Source: Amycolatopsis oliviviridis (GTDB lineage Bacteria > Actinomycetota > Actinomycetes > Mycobacteriales > Pseudonocardiaceae). From it: 64,000 nt of DNA. The notes under the pieces are model-generated. The model was not told the DNA's origin and did not search any database. It saw only the letters and a list, made by a program, of their open reading frames with translations. Shown here in pieces: positions 26,255 to 34,573 of this stretch. How positions within the stretch are numbered: the stretch's first letter is position 1; the number at the start of each line of letters is the position of its first letter. The translations under genes and the position numbers were made by a program. The stretch lies in contig NZ_BNAY01000008.1 of the NCBI RefSeq assembly GCF_014654365.1, positions 310,001 to 374,000 on the forward strand. Reading direction: 5' to 3'.

Positions 26255-27991
26255 TCAGGTGAGTGCGCCGTCGAGCACCTTGGCGAGCTGTGCCACGGTC
26301 GGCGCGTCGAAGAAGGCCTGCACTCTCAGCCGGATCTTCAGGCTTTCGCGGATACGGCTCACCACCCGGGTCGCGAGCAGCGAATGGCCGCCGATCTCGA
26401 AGAAGCTGTCCTCGACGCCGACGCTGCCGACACCGAGCACGTCGGCGAACAGCTCGGCGAGCAGGATCTCCGTCGGGGTGCTCGGCGCCCGCCCCGAAGC
26501 CGCGCGCTCGGCGCTCTCCTCTTCGGGCGTGGGCAAAGCGGTCCGGTCGACCTTGCCGTTCGGCGAGACCGGCAGTTTCGGCAGGCTGACCACCACGTCG
26601 GGCACCAGATAGGAAGGCATCCGTTCCCGCAACGGCGGGAGGAGCTCGTCGGCCGTCACGCGCGCGCCCCCGGTGCCGACCACGTAGGCGACGAGCCGGT
26701 TGTCGTGCGCGGTCACCACCGCCTGGGCGACCCCGTCCACGGCGAGCAGCGCGGACTCGACCTCGCCGGGCTCGATCCGGTGGCCGCGGACCTTCAGCTG
26801 GTCGTCGACCCGGCCGACGAAGACGAACTGGCCGTCCGGACGCGTCCGCACCCGGTCGCCGGTGCGGTACATGCGGCCGCCCGGTTCGCCGAAGGGATCC
26901 GGCAGGAATCGCTCCGCGGTCGCGGCCGGCCTTCTGAGGTAGCCGCGGGCGAGACCGGGGCCCATCGTGTACAGCTCGCCCACGTCCCCGTCCGGGACGG
27001 GCCGCAGCAGCTCGTCCAGGACATAGGTACGGACACCGGTGATCGGCCTGCCGATCGGCGGGGTGTCCTCACCGGTCAGCGGTTCGCTCGCGGTCACCGC
27101 CACGGTGACCTCGGTCGGGCCGTAGGCGTTGATCATCACGCGGTCCATGGCCCAGCGTTTCGCGACCGGTGCCGGGCACGCCTCGCCCGCCACCAGGAGG
27201 GTCAGCCCGGCGGGCAGGCCGCCCGACTCCTCCAGCGGTGCCAGCGCGGACGGCGGCAGCGTGACATGGGTGATGCCCTGTTCGCGCACCAGCCTGCCGA
27301 GCGGCTCGCCGGGGACGAGGTCCGGCGCGGAGGCCAGCACTAGGCAGCCACCCGCCTGCCAGATCGGCCAGAACTCGGCGACCGCGGCGTCGAAGCTGGG
27401 GGAGGCGAAGGCCAGCAACCTGCTGTCCGGCACCAGTTTCTGACGGCGCACATAGTCGTCGGCCAGGTTCGGGATCCCGCGATGCGTGACCAGCACGCCC
27501 TTCGGCTTCCCGGTCGAGCCCGAGGTGTAGATGACGTACGCGGGATGGTCGGGTCTCAACGGTCCGAGCCGGTCCTGGTCGTCCAGGTTCGGCGCGGAAA
27601 GCCCCGGCTCCCGTTCCACGCTCAGGACGACGGCGGCACCGGGCACGTCCTGCCCCGGCAGGCACAGCAGGACCTGCGCCGCCGTGTCGTCCAGCATGTG
27701 CCGTTTGCGTTCCTCCGGATAGTCCGGGTCGACAGGCACGTACGCGGCTCCGGCCTTGTGCACGGCGAGGATCGCGATGACGAACTCGATCGACCTCGGC
27801 ATCGCGAGCGCGACCAGCCGCTCGGGACCCACCCCGCGCGCCACGAGCCGTCGCGCGAGCCGGTTGGCTTCCCCGTTGAGTTCGGCGTAGGTGAGTGTGG
27901 TGGTGTCCATCGCCACCGCGGGCCGATCCGGCAGCACGGCTGCGGTCGCCTCGAACAGGGCCGGTGTCGTGGCCGCCGAAAGGACGGTCAT
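26255..27991 (-). CDS. bpsD: BpsD, stand-alone A-T didomain NRPS loading tyrosine for beta-hydroxylation
   Basis: 578 aa. Adenylation domain (residues about 10-490) with the core motifs YTSGSTGKPKGV, NAYGPTEVT and GYLRRPAATAERF, then a carrier domain with the phosphopantetheine serine in EIGGHSLLATRVV near residue 540. Pocket residues read in order D-A-A-T-L-A-A-V-A, similar in part to tyrosine/beta-hydroxytyrosine activators. There is no condensation domain. It loads tyrosine for OxyD. The ATG overlaps the bhp stop (ATGA). Confidence 0.94.
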   Translation of the reverse strand: MTVLSAATTPALFEATAAVLPDRPAVAMDTTTLTYAELNGEANRLARRLVARGVGPERLVALAMPRSIEFVIAILAVHKAGAAYVPVDPDYPEERKRHMLDDTAAQVLLCLPGQDVPGAAVVLSVEREPGLSAPNLDDQDRLGPLRPDHPAYVIYTSGSTGKPKGVLVTHRGIPNLADDYVRRQKLVPDSRLLAFASPSFDAAVAEFWPIWQAGGCLVLASAPDLVPGEPLGRLVREQGITHVTLPPSALAPLEESGGLPAGLTLLVAGEACPAPVAKRWAMDRVMINAYGPTEVTVAVTASEPLTGEDTPPIGRPITGVRTYVLDELLRPVPDGDVGELYTMGPGLARGYLRRPAATAERFLPDPFGEPGGRMYRTGDRVRTRPDGQFVFVGRVDDQLKVRGHRIEPGEVESALLAVDGVAQAVVTAHDNRLVAYVVGTGGARVTADELLPPLRERMPSYLVPDVVVSLPKLPVSPNGKVDRTALPTPEEESAERAASGRAPSTPTEILLAELFADVLGVGSVGVEDSFFEIGGHSLLATRVVSRIRESLKIRLRVQAFFDAPTVAQLAKVLDGALT

Positions 27992-28818
27992 GCGGTCTCC
28001 CCCAGTGTCTCGCGGGATTCGGTGCGCAGGAACCGGATCAGCTCGCGGTTCACCGCTTCCGGGTTCTCCAGGTAGCCGAAATGCCCGCACCCGGGAATCG
28101 TGCGGTGCGTCGCGCCGGGGATCGCGGAGGCCAGCTCGCGTCCGGCGGCCGGTGGCGCCACGAGGTCGTGCCCGAACGAGACGACGTGGCAGGGCACCTT
28201 GATCGAGCGGTAGGCGTCGAGGCGGTCGGGCAACGCGCTCAGCAGCAGTTGCTCGCGGACACCCGGCCCCCAGGAACCCGCCGCGGCGAACAGGTCGAGC
28301 CAGTCGCCGGCGAGGTCGTCGTCGGCGAGTGTCGCGGGCCCCAGGTTGTGCATGGCCCTTACAGCGGCGAGGAAACCCGGCGGCAGCTCGATGCCTTGCT
28401 CGATCAGCTTCGCTTCGCCTTCCGCGAGCTCTCGCTGCACGAGACTGCTCTTGCCGCAGGCCGCCATCAGCAGGACCGAGTCCAGCAGCTCCGGCCGGGC
28501 GAGGGCCAGTTCCTGCGCGATGTAGGAACCCATCGACGTGCCGATCACGCGGCACGGCGAGGCGTCGAGGTAGTCGATCAGGGCGGCCACGTCCTCGACG
28601 AGGTCCTCGACGGTGAACCCGCCCGCGCCCTCGTCGCTCGGCGGGATCCCGCGGTTGTCCATGGTGATCACGCGGAATCCGGCGGCGCGGAGCGCGGGTA
28701 CCTGATGCAGGTCCCAGACGGAGCTCGGGGCCCCGGTGCCGGTCAGCAACAGGACAGCCGGACCGTCGCCTTGATCGTGGTAAGACAACCGGATCCCGTT
28801 CTCGGTTGTCATCAGCAT
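27988..28818 (-). CDS. bhp: Bhp, alpha/beta-hydrolase thioesterase releasing beta-hydroxytyrosine
   Basis: 276 aa. Alpha/beta-hydrolase with the nucleophile elbow GTSMGSY (Ser95) and a C-terminal catalytic His in GCGHFGYLENP. In the family it cleaves beta-hydroxytyrosine from the BpsD carrier. AAGGA lies about 7 bp before the ATG; a second ATG two codons on is also possible. It is the first gene of bhp-bpsD-oxyD and is divergent from hpgT. Confidence 0.92.
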   Translation of the reverse strand: MLMTTENGIRLSYHDQGDGPAVLLLTGTGAPSSVWDLHQVPALRAAGFRVITMDNRGIPPSDEGAGGFTVEDLVEDVAALIDYLDASPCRVIGTSMGSYIAQELALARPELLDSVLLMAACGKSSLVQRELAEGEAKLIEQGIELPPGFLAAVRAMHNLGPATLADDDLAGDWLDLFAAAGSWGPGVREQLLLSALPDRLDAYRSIKVPCHVVSFGHDLVAPPAAGRELASAIPGATHRTIPGCGHFGYLENPEAVNRELIRFLRTESRETLGETA

Positions 28819-28954
28819 GATGGTCCTTCCCCGCTCACCGCGGATCCACGGCGCGCAGCGACATGGCCGCCGGCGAATTCCGCCGGCGCCGGTTTCCGTC
28901 TGATGTGGAACGTGCGATCCCCAGATCCGCGGCGCACGGGTGTGACCGTACCTT

Positions 28955-28971
28955 CGGATATCGATTATCCG
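28955..28971. promoter_or_regulatory. Dyad in the bhp/hpgT divergent promoter region
   Basis: CGGATA-TCGAT-TATCCG, a perfect 6-bp inverted repeat about 140 bp upstream of bhp and about 90 bp upstream of hpgT. Candidate operator from position and symmetry. Confidence 0.35.
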
Positions 28972-29020
28972 GAAGGATCAGGAACTGGACATGGACGGAA
29001 ATCGCGTCCACGATTCCTGC

Positions 29021-29050
29021 TTGACACTTCGGCACCGCATGGAAATCCTA
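29021..29050 (+). promoter_or_regulatory. Candidate promoter giving a near-leaderless hpgT transcript
   Basis: TTGACA at 29021-29026, an 18-bp spacer, then ATCCTA at 29045-29050. Transcription would start at about the ATG of hpgT (29057). The -35 box is a consensus match; the -10 box is weak. Confidence 0.4.
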
Positions 29051-29056
29051 GCATTT

Positions 29057-30343
29057 ATGGATTCGAACGGTTTGTCCACCCATTTGGACATGGCAGCGCT
29101 GCACGGATCGCTCACCGACCCCGCCATTTCGTCGATGAATCTGCTCAACGAGCTGATCGACGAATATCCCGTGGCCATTTCCATGGCGGCAGGCCGTCCC
29201 TACGAAGAGTTCTTCGACATCCGGCTCATTCACGATTATCTCGACGCCTATTGCGACCATCTCCGGCGCGACCGGAAAGTGGACGAGGCCGGGGTCACCC
29301 GCGCGCTCTTTCAGTACGGCACCACCAAGGGCATCATCGCCGACATCATCGCCCGCAACCTCGCCGAGGACGAGAACATCGACGCCGCCCCGGAATCCGT
29401 GGTCGTCACCGTGGGCGCCCAGGAAGCGATGTTCCTCGTGCTCCGCACGCTGCGGGCGAACGAACGGGACGTGCTGCTCGCCCCCGCCCCCACTTACGTC
29501 GGGCTGACCGGGGCTGCGCTGCTCACCGACACCCCCGTCTGGCCGGTGCGCTCCACCGAGAACGGCATCGACCCCGACGACCTCGTCCTCCAGCTGAAGC
29601 GGGCCGACGAACAGGGCAAGCGGGTCCGGGCCTGTTACGTGACCCCGAACTTCGCCAACCCCACCGGCACCAGCATGGATCTGCCGTCCCGCCACCGGCT
29701 CCTCGACGTCGCCGAGGCCCACGGGATCCTGCTGCTGGAGGACAACGCGTACGGGCTCTTCGGGGCGGAGCGCCTCCCGACGCTGAAGGCGCTCGACCGG
29801 TCGGGGACCGTGGTCTACATCGGTTCCTTCGCCAAGACCGGCATGCCCGGCGCCCGGGTCGGGTTCGCGGTGGCGGATCAGCGGGTGGCGGGCGGCGGCC
29901 TGTACGCCGACCAGCTCTCCAAGCTCAAGGGGATGCTCACGGTGAACACCTCCCCCATCGCCCAGGCGGTGATCGCCGGGAAGCTGCTGCTCAACGACTT
30001 CAGCCTGACCAAGGCCAACGTCCGGGAAACCGCCATCTACCAGCGCAATCTCCACCTGACGCTGAACGAACTCGACCGCAGGCTCGGCGGGGCACCCGGG
30101 GTCGGCTGGAACACCCCGACGGGCGGGTTCTTCGTCACCGTCACCGTGCCCTTCGTCGTCGACGACGAACTGCTGGCGGACGCCGCCCGCGACCACGGTG
30201 TGCTGTTCACCCCGATGCATCACTTCTACGGCGGCAAAGACGGGTTCAATCAGCTCCGGCTGTCCATCAGCCTGCTCACGCCGGAGCTGATCGAGGAGGG
30301 CGTGAGCAGGCTCGCCGCGCTCATCACTTCGCGGCTGCCGTGA
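29057..30343 (+). CDS. hpgT: Hydroxyphenylglycine/dihydroxyphenylglycine aminotransferase
   Basis: 428 aa from ATG (MDSNGLSTHLDM). PLP-dependent fold-type I aminotransferase with NFANPTGTSMDL, EDNAYGLFG and the PLP lysine in IGSFAKTGMPGARVGF. In the family it transaminates 4-hydroxybenzoylformate to Hpg and 3,5-dihydroxyphenylglyoxylate to Dpg, using tyrosine as amino donor. It is the only cluster gene on the + strand in this window. Its 3' end overlaps the convergent N-methyltransferase gene by 20 bp. Upstream in-frame ATGs (29039, 28991) lack ribosome-binding sites. Confidence 0.94.
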   Translation: MDSNGLSTHLDMAALHGSLTDPAISSMNLLNELIDEYPVAISMAAGRPYEEFFDIRLIHDYLDAYCDHLRRDRKVDEAGVTRALFQYGTTKGIIADIIARNLAEDENIDAAPESVVVTVGAQEAMFLVLRTLRANERDVLLAPAPTYVGLTGAALLTDTPVWPVRSTENGIDPDDLVLQLKRADEQGKRVRACYVTPNFANPTGTSMDLPSRHRLLDVAEAHGILLLEDNAYGLFGAERLPTLKALDRSGTVVYIGSFAKTGMPGARVGFAVADQRVAGGGLYADQLSKLKGMLTVNTSPIAQAVIAGKLLLNDFSLTKANVRETAIYQRNLHLTLNELDRRLGGAPGVGWNTPTGGFFVTVTVPFVVDDELLADAARDHGVLFTPMHHFYGGKDGFNQLRLSISLLTPELIEEGVSRLAALITSRLP

Positions 30344-31166
30344 CCTCTCGCACGACCGCTTCCACCAGCACCATGTCTTCACGACCCGCGCTGGTGGAAG
30401 CGAAGGGGGCCTGCGCGGTCACGTCGAAGCCGGCCCGCCCGAGTTCCTGCACGATCCGGTCCACCGTGACGAGCCGCCGGCGATGCGTGCAGACGACGAA
30501 GGGATCCGCGGCCTCGTCGGCGGGGTAGATGGTGATCTCCTGGAGCTCCTCCGACGGCAGGATCTTCACGTGCAGCACGTACCGCGTGCCACTGCGGCCC
30601 GGCAACTCCTGCTGCCGCTCCGTCGGCTCGGCCTCGACGGGCTTCGTCAATTCCAGGCTGAGCAGGAATTTCCCGCCGGGTTCGAGATGCTCGCGGACCG
30701 AGGCGTACAGGCCTTTCCGGTCGGCCTCGTCGAGTTCGTTGATCGAGCCCGAGCTGATGACCGCCGTGCCAAAACGCTTGTCCAAAGCGAAGGCGCTCAT
30801 GTCCCCCTGCACCACCGTGCAGCGCTCCCGGAGGTCCGGCGGCGTTTCCGCCAGCCGCTTCCGGAACGCGGCGACCACCGTGGCCGACAGCTCCAGGGCG
30901 GTCATGTCCCAGCCGAGTTCCAGGAAGGGGAACGTGAGCCTGCCCATTCCGGCCGCGAGCTCCAGCACGGGTCCGGGATCCCCGGGAACGCGGGCGGCGA
31001 ATTCCCGCGTTTCCAGGGTGCCGTCGGAGTCCTGGATCAAATCCCGATAGGTGTCCGAGCCGTCCTCGTCGTAGAAGTCGCACAGAACGCCTCGGTCACC
31101 CGCCGAGGCCAGCAGAACACCGGCGTGCGCGGTCCGTGCCGGGCCACGCTCGAAGTGATCGGTCAT
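30324..31166 (-). CDS. bmt: Glycopeptide N-methyltransferase
   Basis: 280 aa. SAM-dependent class I methyltransferase: VLELAAGMGRLTFPFLELG is motif I, with VVQGDMSAFALDKRFG further on. In the family (MtfA/Bmt) it methylates the N-terminal leucine of the heptapeptide. GGAGG lies 10 bp before the ATG. It follows the deacetylase gene by 39 bp. Confidence 0.93.
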   Translation of the reverse strand: MTDHFERGPARTAHAGVLLASAGDRGVLCDFYDEDGSDTYRDLIQDSDGTLETREFAARVPGDPGPVLELAAGMGRLTFPFLELGWDMTALELSATVVAAFRKRLAETPPDLRERCTVVQGDMSAFALDKRFGTAVISSGSINELDEADRKGLYASVREHLEPGGKFLLSLELTKPVEAEPTERQQELPGRSGTRYVLHVKILPSEELQEITIYPADEAADPFVVCTHRRRLVTVDRIVQELGRAGFDVTAQAPFASTSAGREDMVLVEAVVREVTAAAK

Positions 31167-31205
31167 CAGGACTACCTCCAGGTCGACATTCTTCTTCGGC
31201 CCGAT

Positions 31206-32030
31206 TCAGCCGTTTTCCTCACGAGCGATCACCGGCCAGGTCGTTTCCCCGTATCCGCCGTCCGGCGAGCTTTTCCCGGCGTGCTTTTCCAGTTGCGCGA
31301 AAAGGTCCTTTTCCGGACCGTGGAGCATCGCCATCTGAGTCGGGTAGAGCCGCAGCGCTTCGAATTTCCGGATCCGCGACGCCGGTTCGACGGAGACGAA
31401 ATCGGGAGCACCGAGGCGGGAACCCGCCGGGAGTTCGGCGGTGTCCGGCGCGAACATCGCGTGCGGGAGGTCTTCCCACAGCCGCACCGGGATGCCCTTC
31501 TCCCGCGCGACGAGCAGCGTCGCGTCCCGCGCGATCCGGTTGTCGATATGACCGCTGGCGGCCGCGCTGGTCAGGATCAGCGCCGGCGCGCACTCTACGA
31601 CGACCGCCCTGACGTCCTCCGTCACCGCGGCGAACAGCTCCGGATCGTCTTCCGGCGTCCCACTGCCGATGGACAGCTTCTGCCTGCCGGGCACGTTGTC
31701 GGCCAGCCATCGGCCGTCCGGCGCCTTGCGATAGATCGCGTCGAGGAACCGGCCGTGCCGGTACTCCGCGCCCAGGTGGCCGAGCGCGGCGATGTCTTCG
31801 TCGCGGCGGTGGAGCGAAGCGTCCTGATCCGGCGAGAGGCCCCAGATCGAGTGCAGCCGGTCCGCCGCCGGTGAGAACGGGGGCTCGGCGGTACCGGCGA
31901 ACACCGTGTGGACGGTCACCTTCGCGCCGTTCTCCACCGCCTGGGCGAGCCCGGCCCCGAAGGACAGCACCGCGTCGTCCAGATGCGGGGAGATCGCCAC
32001 GATCCTGGCCGCGTCGAGGTCTCGGGTCAC
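31206..32030 (-). CDS. PIG-L/LmbE-like deacetylase of unknown role in the cluster
   Basis: 274 aa if it starts at the GTG five bases after the dvaC stop; a GTG at 32072 inside dvaC would add 14 residues. It has the zinc-site motif of PIG-L N-acetylglucosaminyl deacetylases: AISPHLDDAVLSFGAG (His16, Asp18, Asp19) and a later His in SGHIDNR. In the teicoplanin and A40926 clusters homologues deacetylate a GlcNAc on the aglycone. Here no GlcNAc transferase is seen, so the substrate is unclear. Homologues occur at this position in balhimycin-type clusters. It could act on a sugar intermediate or be a relic. Confidence 0.88.
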   Translation of the reverse strand: MTRDLDAARIVAISPHLDDAVLSFGAGLAQAVENGAKVTVHTVFAGTAEPPFSPAADRLHSIWGLSPDQDASLHRRDEDIAALGHLGAEYRHGRFLDAIYRKAPDGRWLADNVPGRQKLSIGSGTPEDDPELFAAVTEDVRAVVVECAPALILTSAAASGHIDNRIARDATLLVAREKGIPVRLWEDLPHAMFAPDTAELPAGSRLGAPDFVSVEPASRIRKFEALRLYPTQMAMLHGPEKDLFAQLEKHAGKSSPDGGYGETTWPVIAREENG

Positions 32031-32035
32031 GGCGA

Positions 32036-33262
32036 TCAGCTCACGTGCACGTTCGGCACGTACCGGATCCACTGCCCGCCCGAGTCACGGAAACCCTGCT
32101 CCGCGTTCATGATCTCGTCGGCGTGGTTCCAGGCGAACAGCAGCGCGTACTCCGGGTGGTCGTCGGCGAATTCCCGGTACTCGCGGACCGGGATGTGCTG
32201 CCCCGGGCTGAGCCTGCCCTGTTTGGCGGGCGTGGTGTCCGAAATGAACTCCACCAGATCCGGGGTGATACCACAGAAGTTGGTCACCGTGGCGCTCTTG
32301 GCCGTCGCGCCGTAGCCGACGACGCGTTTGCCCTCGGCGCGGAGCTTGGTCAGCAGCGCGATCAGGTCTTCCTTGATCTTCTTCACGTTGGCGGCGAACC
32401 GTTCCAGCGTGGCGTAGTCCGCGAGCTTCCGCTCCGCTTCCCACGCCAGCAGCTCCGCCACGGCCTCGGTCGGTTTGCGGGCACCGGCGAGGGCGAGGGT
32501 GTAGCGGACCTCGCCTCCGTGCACCGGGATGCGCTCGACGTCGACGAGTTCGAGACCGTTGCGCTGGGCCATCTCCTGGACCGAGCGCGCCGTGAAGAAG
32601 AAGAAATGCTCGTCGTAGATCTGGTCGAACGACGTGCGCTCCACGATGTCGCCGAGGTACGGGTCCTCGAACACGAACACGCCGTTCGGGCCGAGCAGCT
32701 GGGTGACGCCCTTCAGGATCGAGTCCATGTAAGGGATGTGGCACAGGGTGTTGGCCGCGTAGATCACGTCGGCGGGGCCGTCGTGCTCGCGGATGTCGAT
32801 CGCCGTCGCCTCTTCGAAGAAGTCCTTGCGGACTCGGATTCCCTTGGCCGCGGCCAGATCCGCGACACTGCCGGACGGTTCGACACCGAGCTGGCGCACC
32901 CCCGCTTCGGCCACGGCCTTCAGCATGATGCCGTCGTTGCAGCCGAGTTCGACGATGAACGGGTCCTCACCGGTCAGCTCCGTGGTCAGGAACCGCTTGG
33001 CCAGTTCGCCGAAATGCGTGCGCATGACCGCCGAACCGGAGGACAGATAGGGGTACGCCTCGTGGAACATCAGGTCCCTCGGGACCTCTTCCATCAGCTG
33101 CACCATCGTGCAGGTGTCGCAGATCCCGGTGGCGAGCCGGAAGAAGAACTCCTTCTTCTCCTCGCCGGGGACCACGAACGCGTCCGAGAGCGGCTGACGC
33201 CCCAGATCGATGAACTCCTTGACGGTGCCGTCACAGATGCGGCACTGGGACGTGGCTGACAT
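32036..33262 (-). CDS. dvaC: dTDP-sugar C-3 methyltransferase
   Basis: 408 aa of the TylC3/EvaC family. The N-terminal zinc-binding module has cysteines 7, 10, 48 and 51 (CRIC...CDTC), the SAM domain begins FIVELGCNDGIM, and the C-terminal domain carries GYGATAKSATVTNFCGI. It adds the branched methyl group at C-3 of the vancosamine-type sugar. AGAGGAGA precedes the ATG. It is separated from the other dva genes, lying next to the glycosyltransferases, as in known relatives. Confidence 0.94.
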   Translation of the reverse strand: MSATSQCRICDGTVKEFIDLGRQPLSDAFVVPGEEKKEFFFRLATGICDTCTMVQLMEEVPRDLMFHEAYPYLSSGSAVMRTHFGELAKRFLTTELTGEDPFIVELGCNDGIMLKAVAEAGVRQLGVEPSGSVADLAAAKGIRVRKDFFEEATAIDIREHDGPADVIYAANTLCHIPYMDSILKGVTQLLGPNGVFVFEDPYLGDIVERTSFDQIYDEHFFFFTARSVQEMAQRNGLELVDVERIPVHGGEVRYTLALAGARKPTEAVAELLAWEAERKLADYATLERFAANVKKIKEDLIALLTKLRAEGKRVVGYGATAKSATVTNFCGITPDLVEFISDTTPAKQGRLSPGQHIPVREYREFADDHPEYALLFAWNHADEIMNAEQGFRDSGGQWIRYVPNVHVS

Positions 33263-33308
33263 GCGGTCTCCTCTGTGCTTTGTCGTCGAAGAAAGTCGGT
33301 GCGCGCGC

Positions 33309-34541
33309 TCAGGCGGGAACGGTGAGCTTGCCCTGGCCCGCGGCCTCGAACAGCAGTTCCGCGGCCGCCGTCCGGCCGTCGGTGCGGACCCGCTCCGCCA
33401 CGGCCGCCGCCCGCGCGCGGGTTTCCGGGGAAAGGGCCTTGGCGAGCGCGGCCGAAAAGGTGTCGAAGGTCGGGACCGGACGTTCCTCCAGCGCCACCCC
33501 GATACCCAGCTCGGTCACGCGGCCGGCGAAGTAGGGCTGATCCGTGTGCCGGGGCAGCACGAGCTGCGGGATGCCCGCCCGGGTGGCCAGATGCAACGTG
33601 CCCGCGCTGCCCTTGTGGAGGGCGGCGGCCACCCGGCCGAACAGCGCTTGGATGTTCACCTCGCCGACGCCGAAGCAGTCGGCCCCCTCGTCGGGCAGGA
33701 CCAGATCGGCCCAGCCGCGGGAAAGGATCACCCGGTGGCCCTGTGCCCGGATCGCCTCGATGGCCGTCTTGGTGGCGTCTTCGAGCCCGGGGCCCGACGC
33801 GCTGCCGAAACCGACGTACACCGGCGCCGGACCGGCGGCCAGGAAGGCTTCCAGATCCGCGGGGAGCGGCCGTTCGTCCGGCAGGATCCACGCGCCGGTC
33901 TGGACGGCGTCGAGCTCCGGGTCCACCGGGGCAAGGACCGCGTCCGCCGCCAGCCACGGCCGATCGCCGTAGCCGTAGCGGAAGACGTCCTCCACCGGGG
34001 GCAGGCCGATCGCGGCACGCCTGCTGTCGAGCGCCTCCCCGTACCGCTCGGAAAACCGCTGGGCGCGTTCGGCCCACAACACTCCGAAATCGGTCACGCC
34101 CGGCGTGGTCCGCTCGTCCTCCGGCGGATGGTAGTTCGACGACGGCAGGTAGTTCGGGCTGTAGGCGGCGTAGAAGTAGGGGATGCCGAGTTTCTCGGCC
34201 ACCGACCGGACGCCGGTCGCGTGGGCCAGCTCCCCGGTCGCCACCACCACGTCACAGCCCTCGGCACCCGGGGGGACCTGGTCGAACTGCATGTCGATCG
34301 CCATGGCCGCGAATTTGCGTTCCTCTTCGGCCGACGGCGGCGGCATGCCTTCCTGCAGCAGCATGCCCTCGTGCGCCAGGCCGACCGGCACATGCGGCAC
34401 ACCGGCTTCGGCGAGCCGGTCCGCGGAGGAGGGCGACGCGCACATGCGTACTTCCGCGCCGAGCTCTCGCAACCGGACCGCCAGTGCCACCAGCGGTTCG
34501 ACGTCTCCGCGGCTTCCGCACGTCGACAACAGCACACGCAT
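33309..34541 (-). CDS. gtfC: Glycosyltransferase GtfC-like (vancosamine-type sugar onto glucose)
   Basis: 410 aa, GT-B fold (family GT1), starting MRVLLSTCGSRGD with AGGGGACG upstream. The acceptor-binding N-terminal domain is followed by the donor domain with VYVGFGSASGPGL. The nucleotide-sugar loop reads HKGSAGTLHLATRAGIPQ, slightly off the HHGGAGT consensus. By position and similarity it corresponds to GtfC of chloroeremomycin or BgtfC of balhimycin. GtfC adds the amino sugar to the glucose on residue 4; the exact acceptor here is inferred. Confidence 0.9.
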   Translation of the reverse strand: MRVLLSTCGSRGDVEPLVALAVRLRELGAEVRMCASPSSADRLAEAGVPHVPVGLAHEGMLLQEGMPPPSAEEERKFAAMAIDMQFDQVPPGAEGCDVVVATGELAHATGVRSVAEKLGIPYFYAAYSPNYLPSSNYHPPEDERTTPGVTDFGVLWAERAQRFSERYGEALDSRRAAIGLPPVEDVFRYGYGDRPWLAADAVLAPVDPELDAVQTGAWILPDERPLPADLEAFLAAGPAPVYVGFGSASGPGLEDATKTAIEAIRAQGHRVILSRGWADLVLPDEGADCFGVGEVNIQALFGRVAAALHKGSAGTLHLATRAGIPQLVLPRHTDQPYFAGRVTELGIGVALEERPVPTFDTFSAALAKALSPETRARAAAVAERVRTDGRTAAAELLFEAAGQGKLTVPA

Positions 34542-34573
34542 TTCGCGTCCCCTATCTTGGTCGGTTCTGGGTG

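Noticed and set aside
29048..30382. 444-codon − strand frame opposite hpgT
   Set aside because: Antisense shadow; hpgT carries clear aminotransferase motifs.
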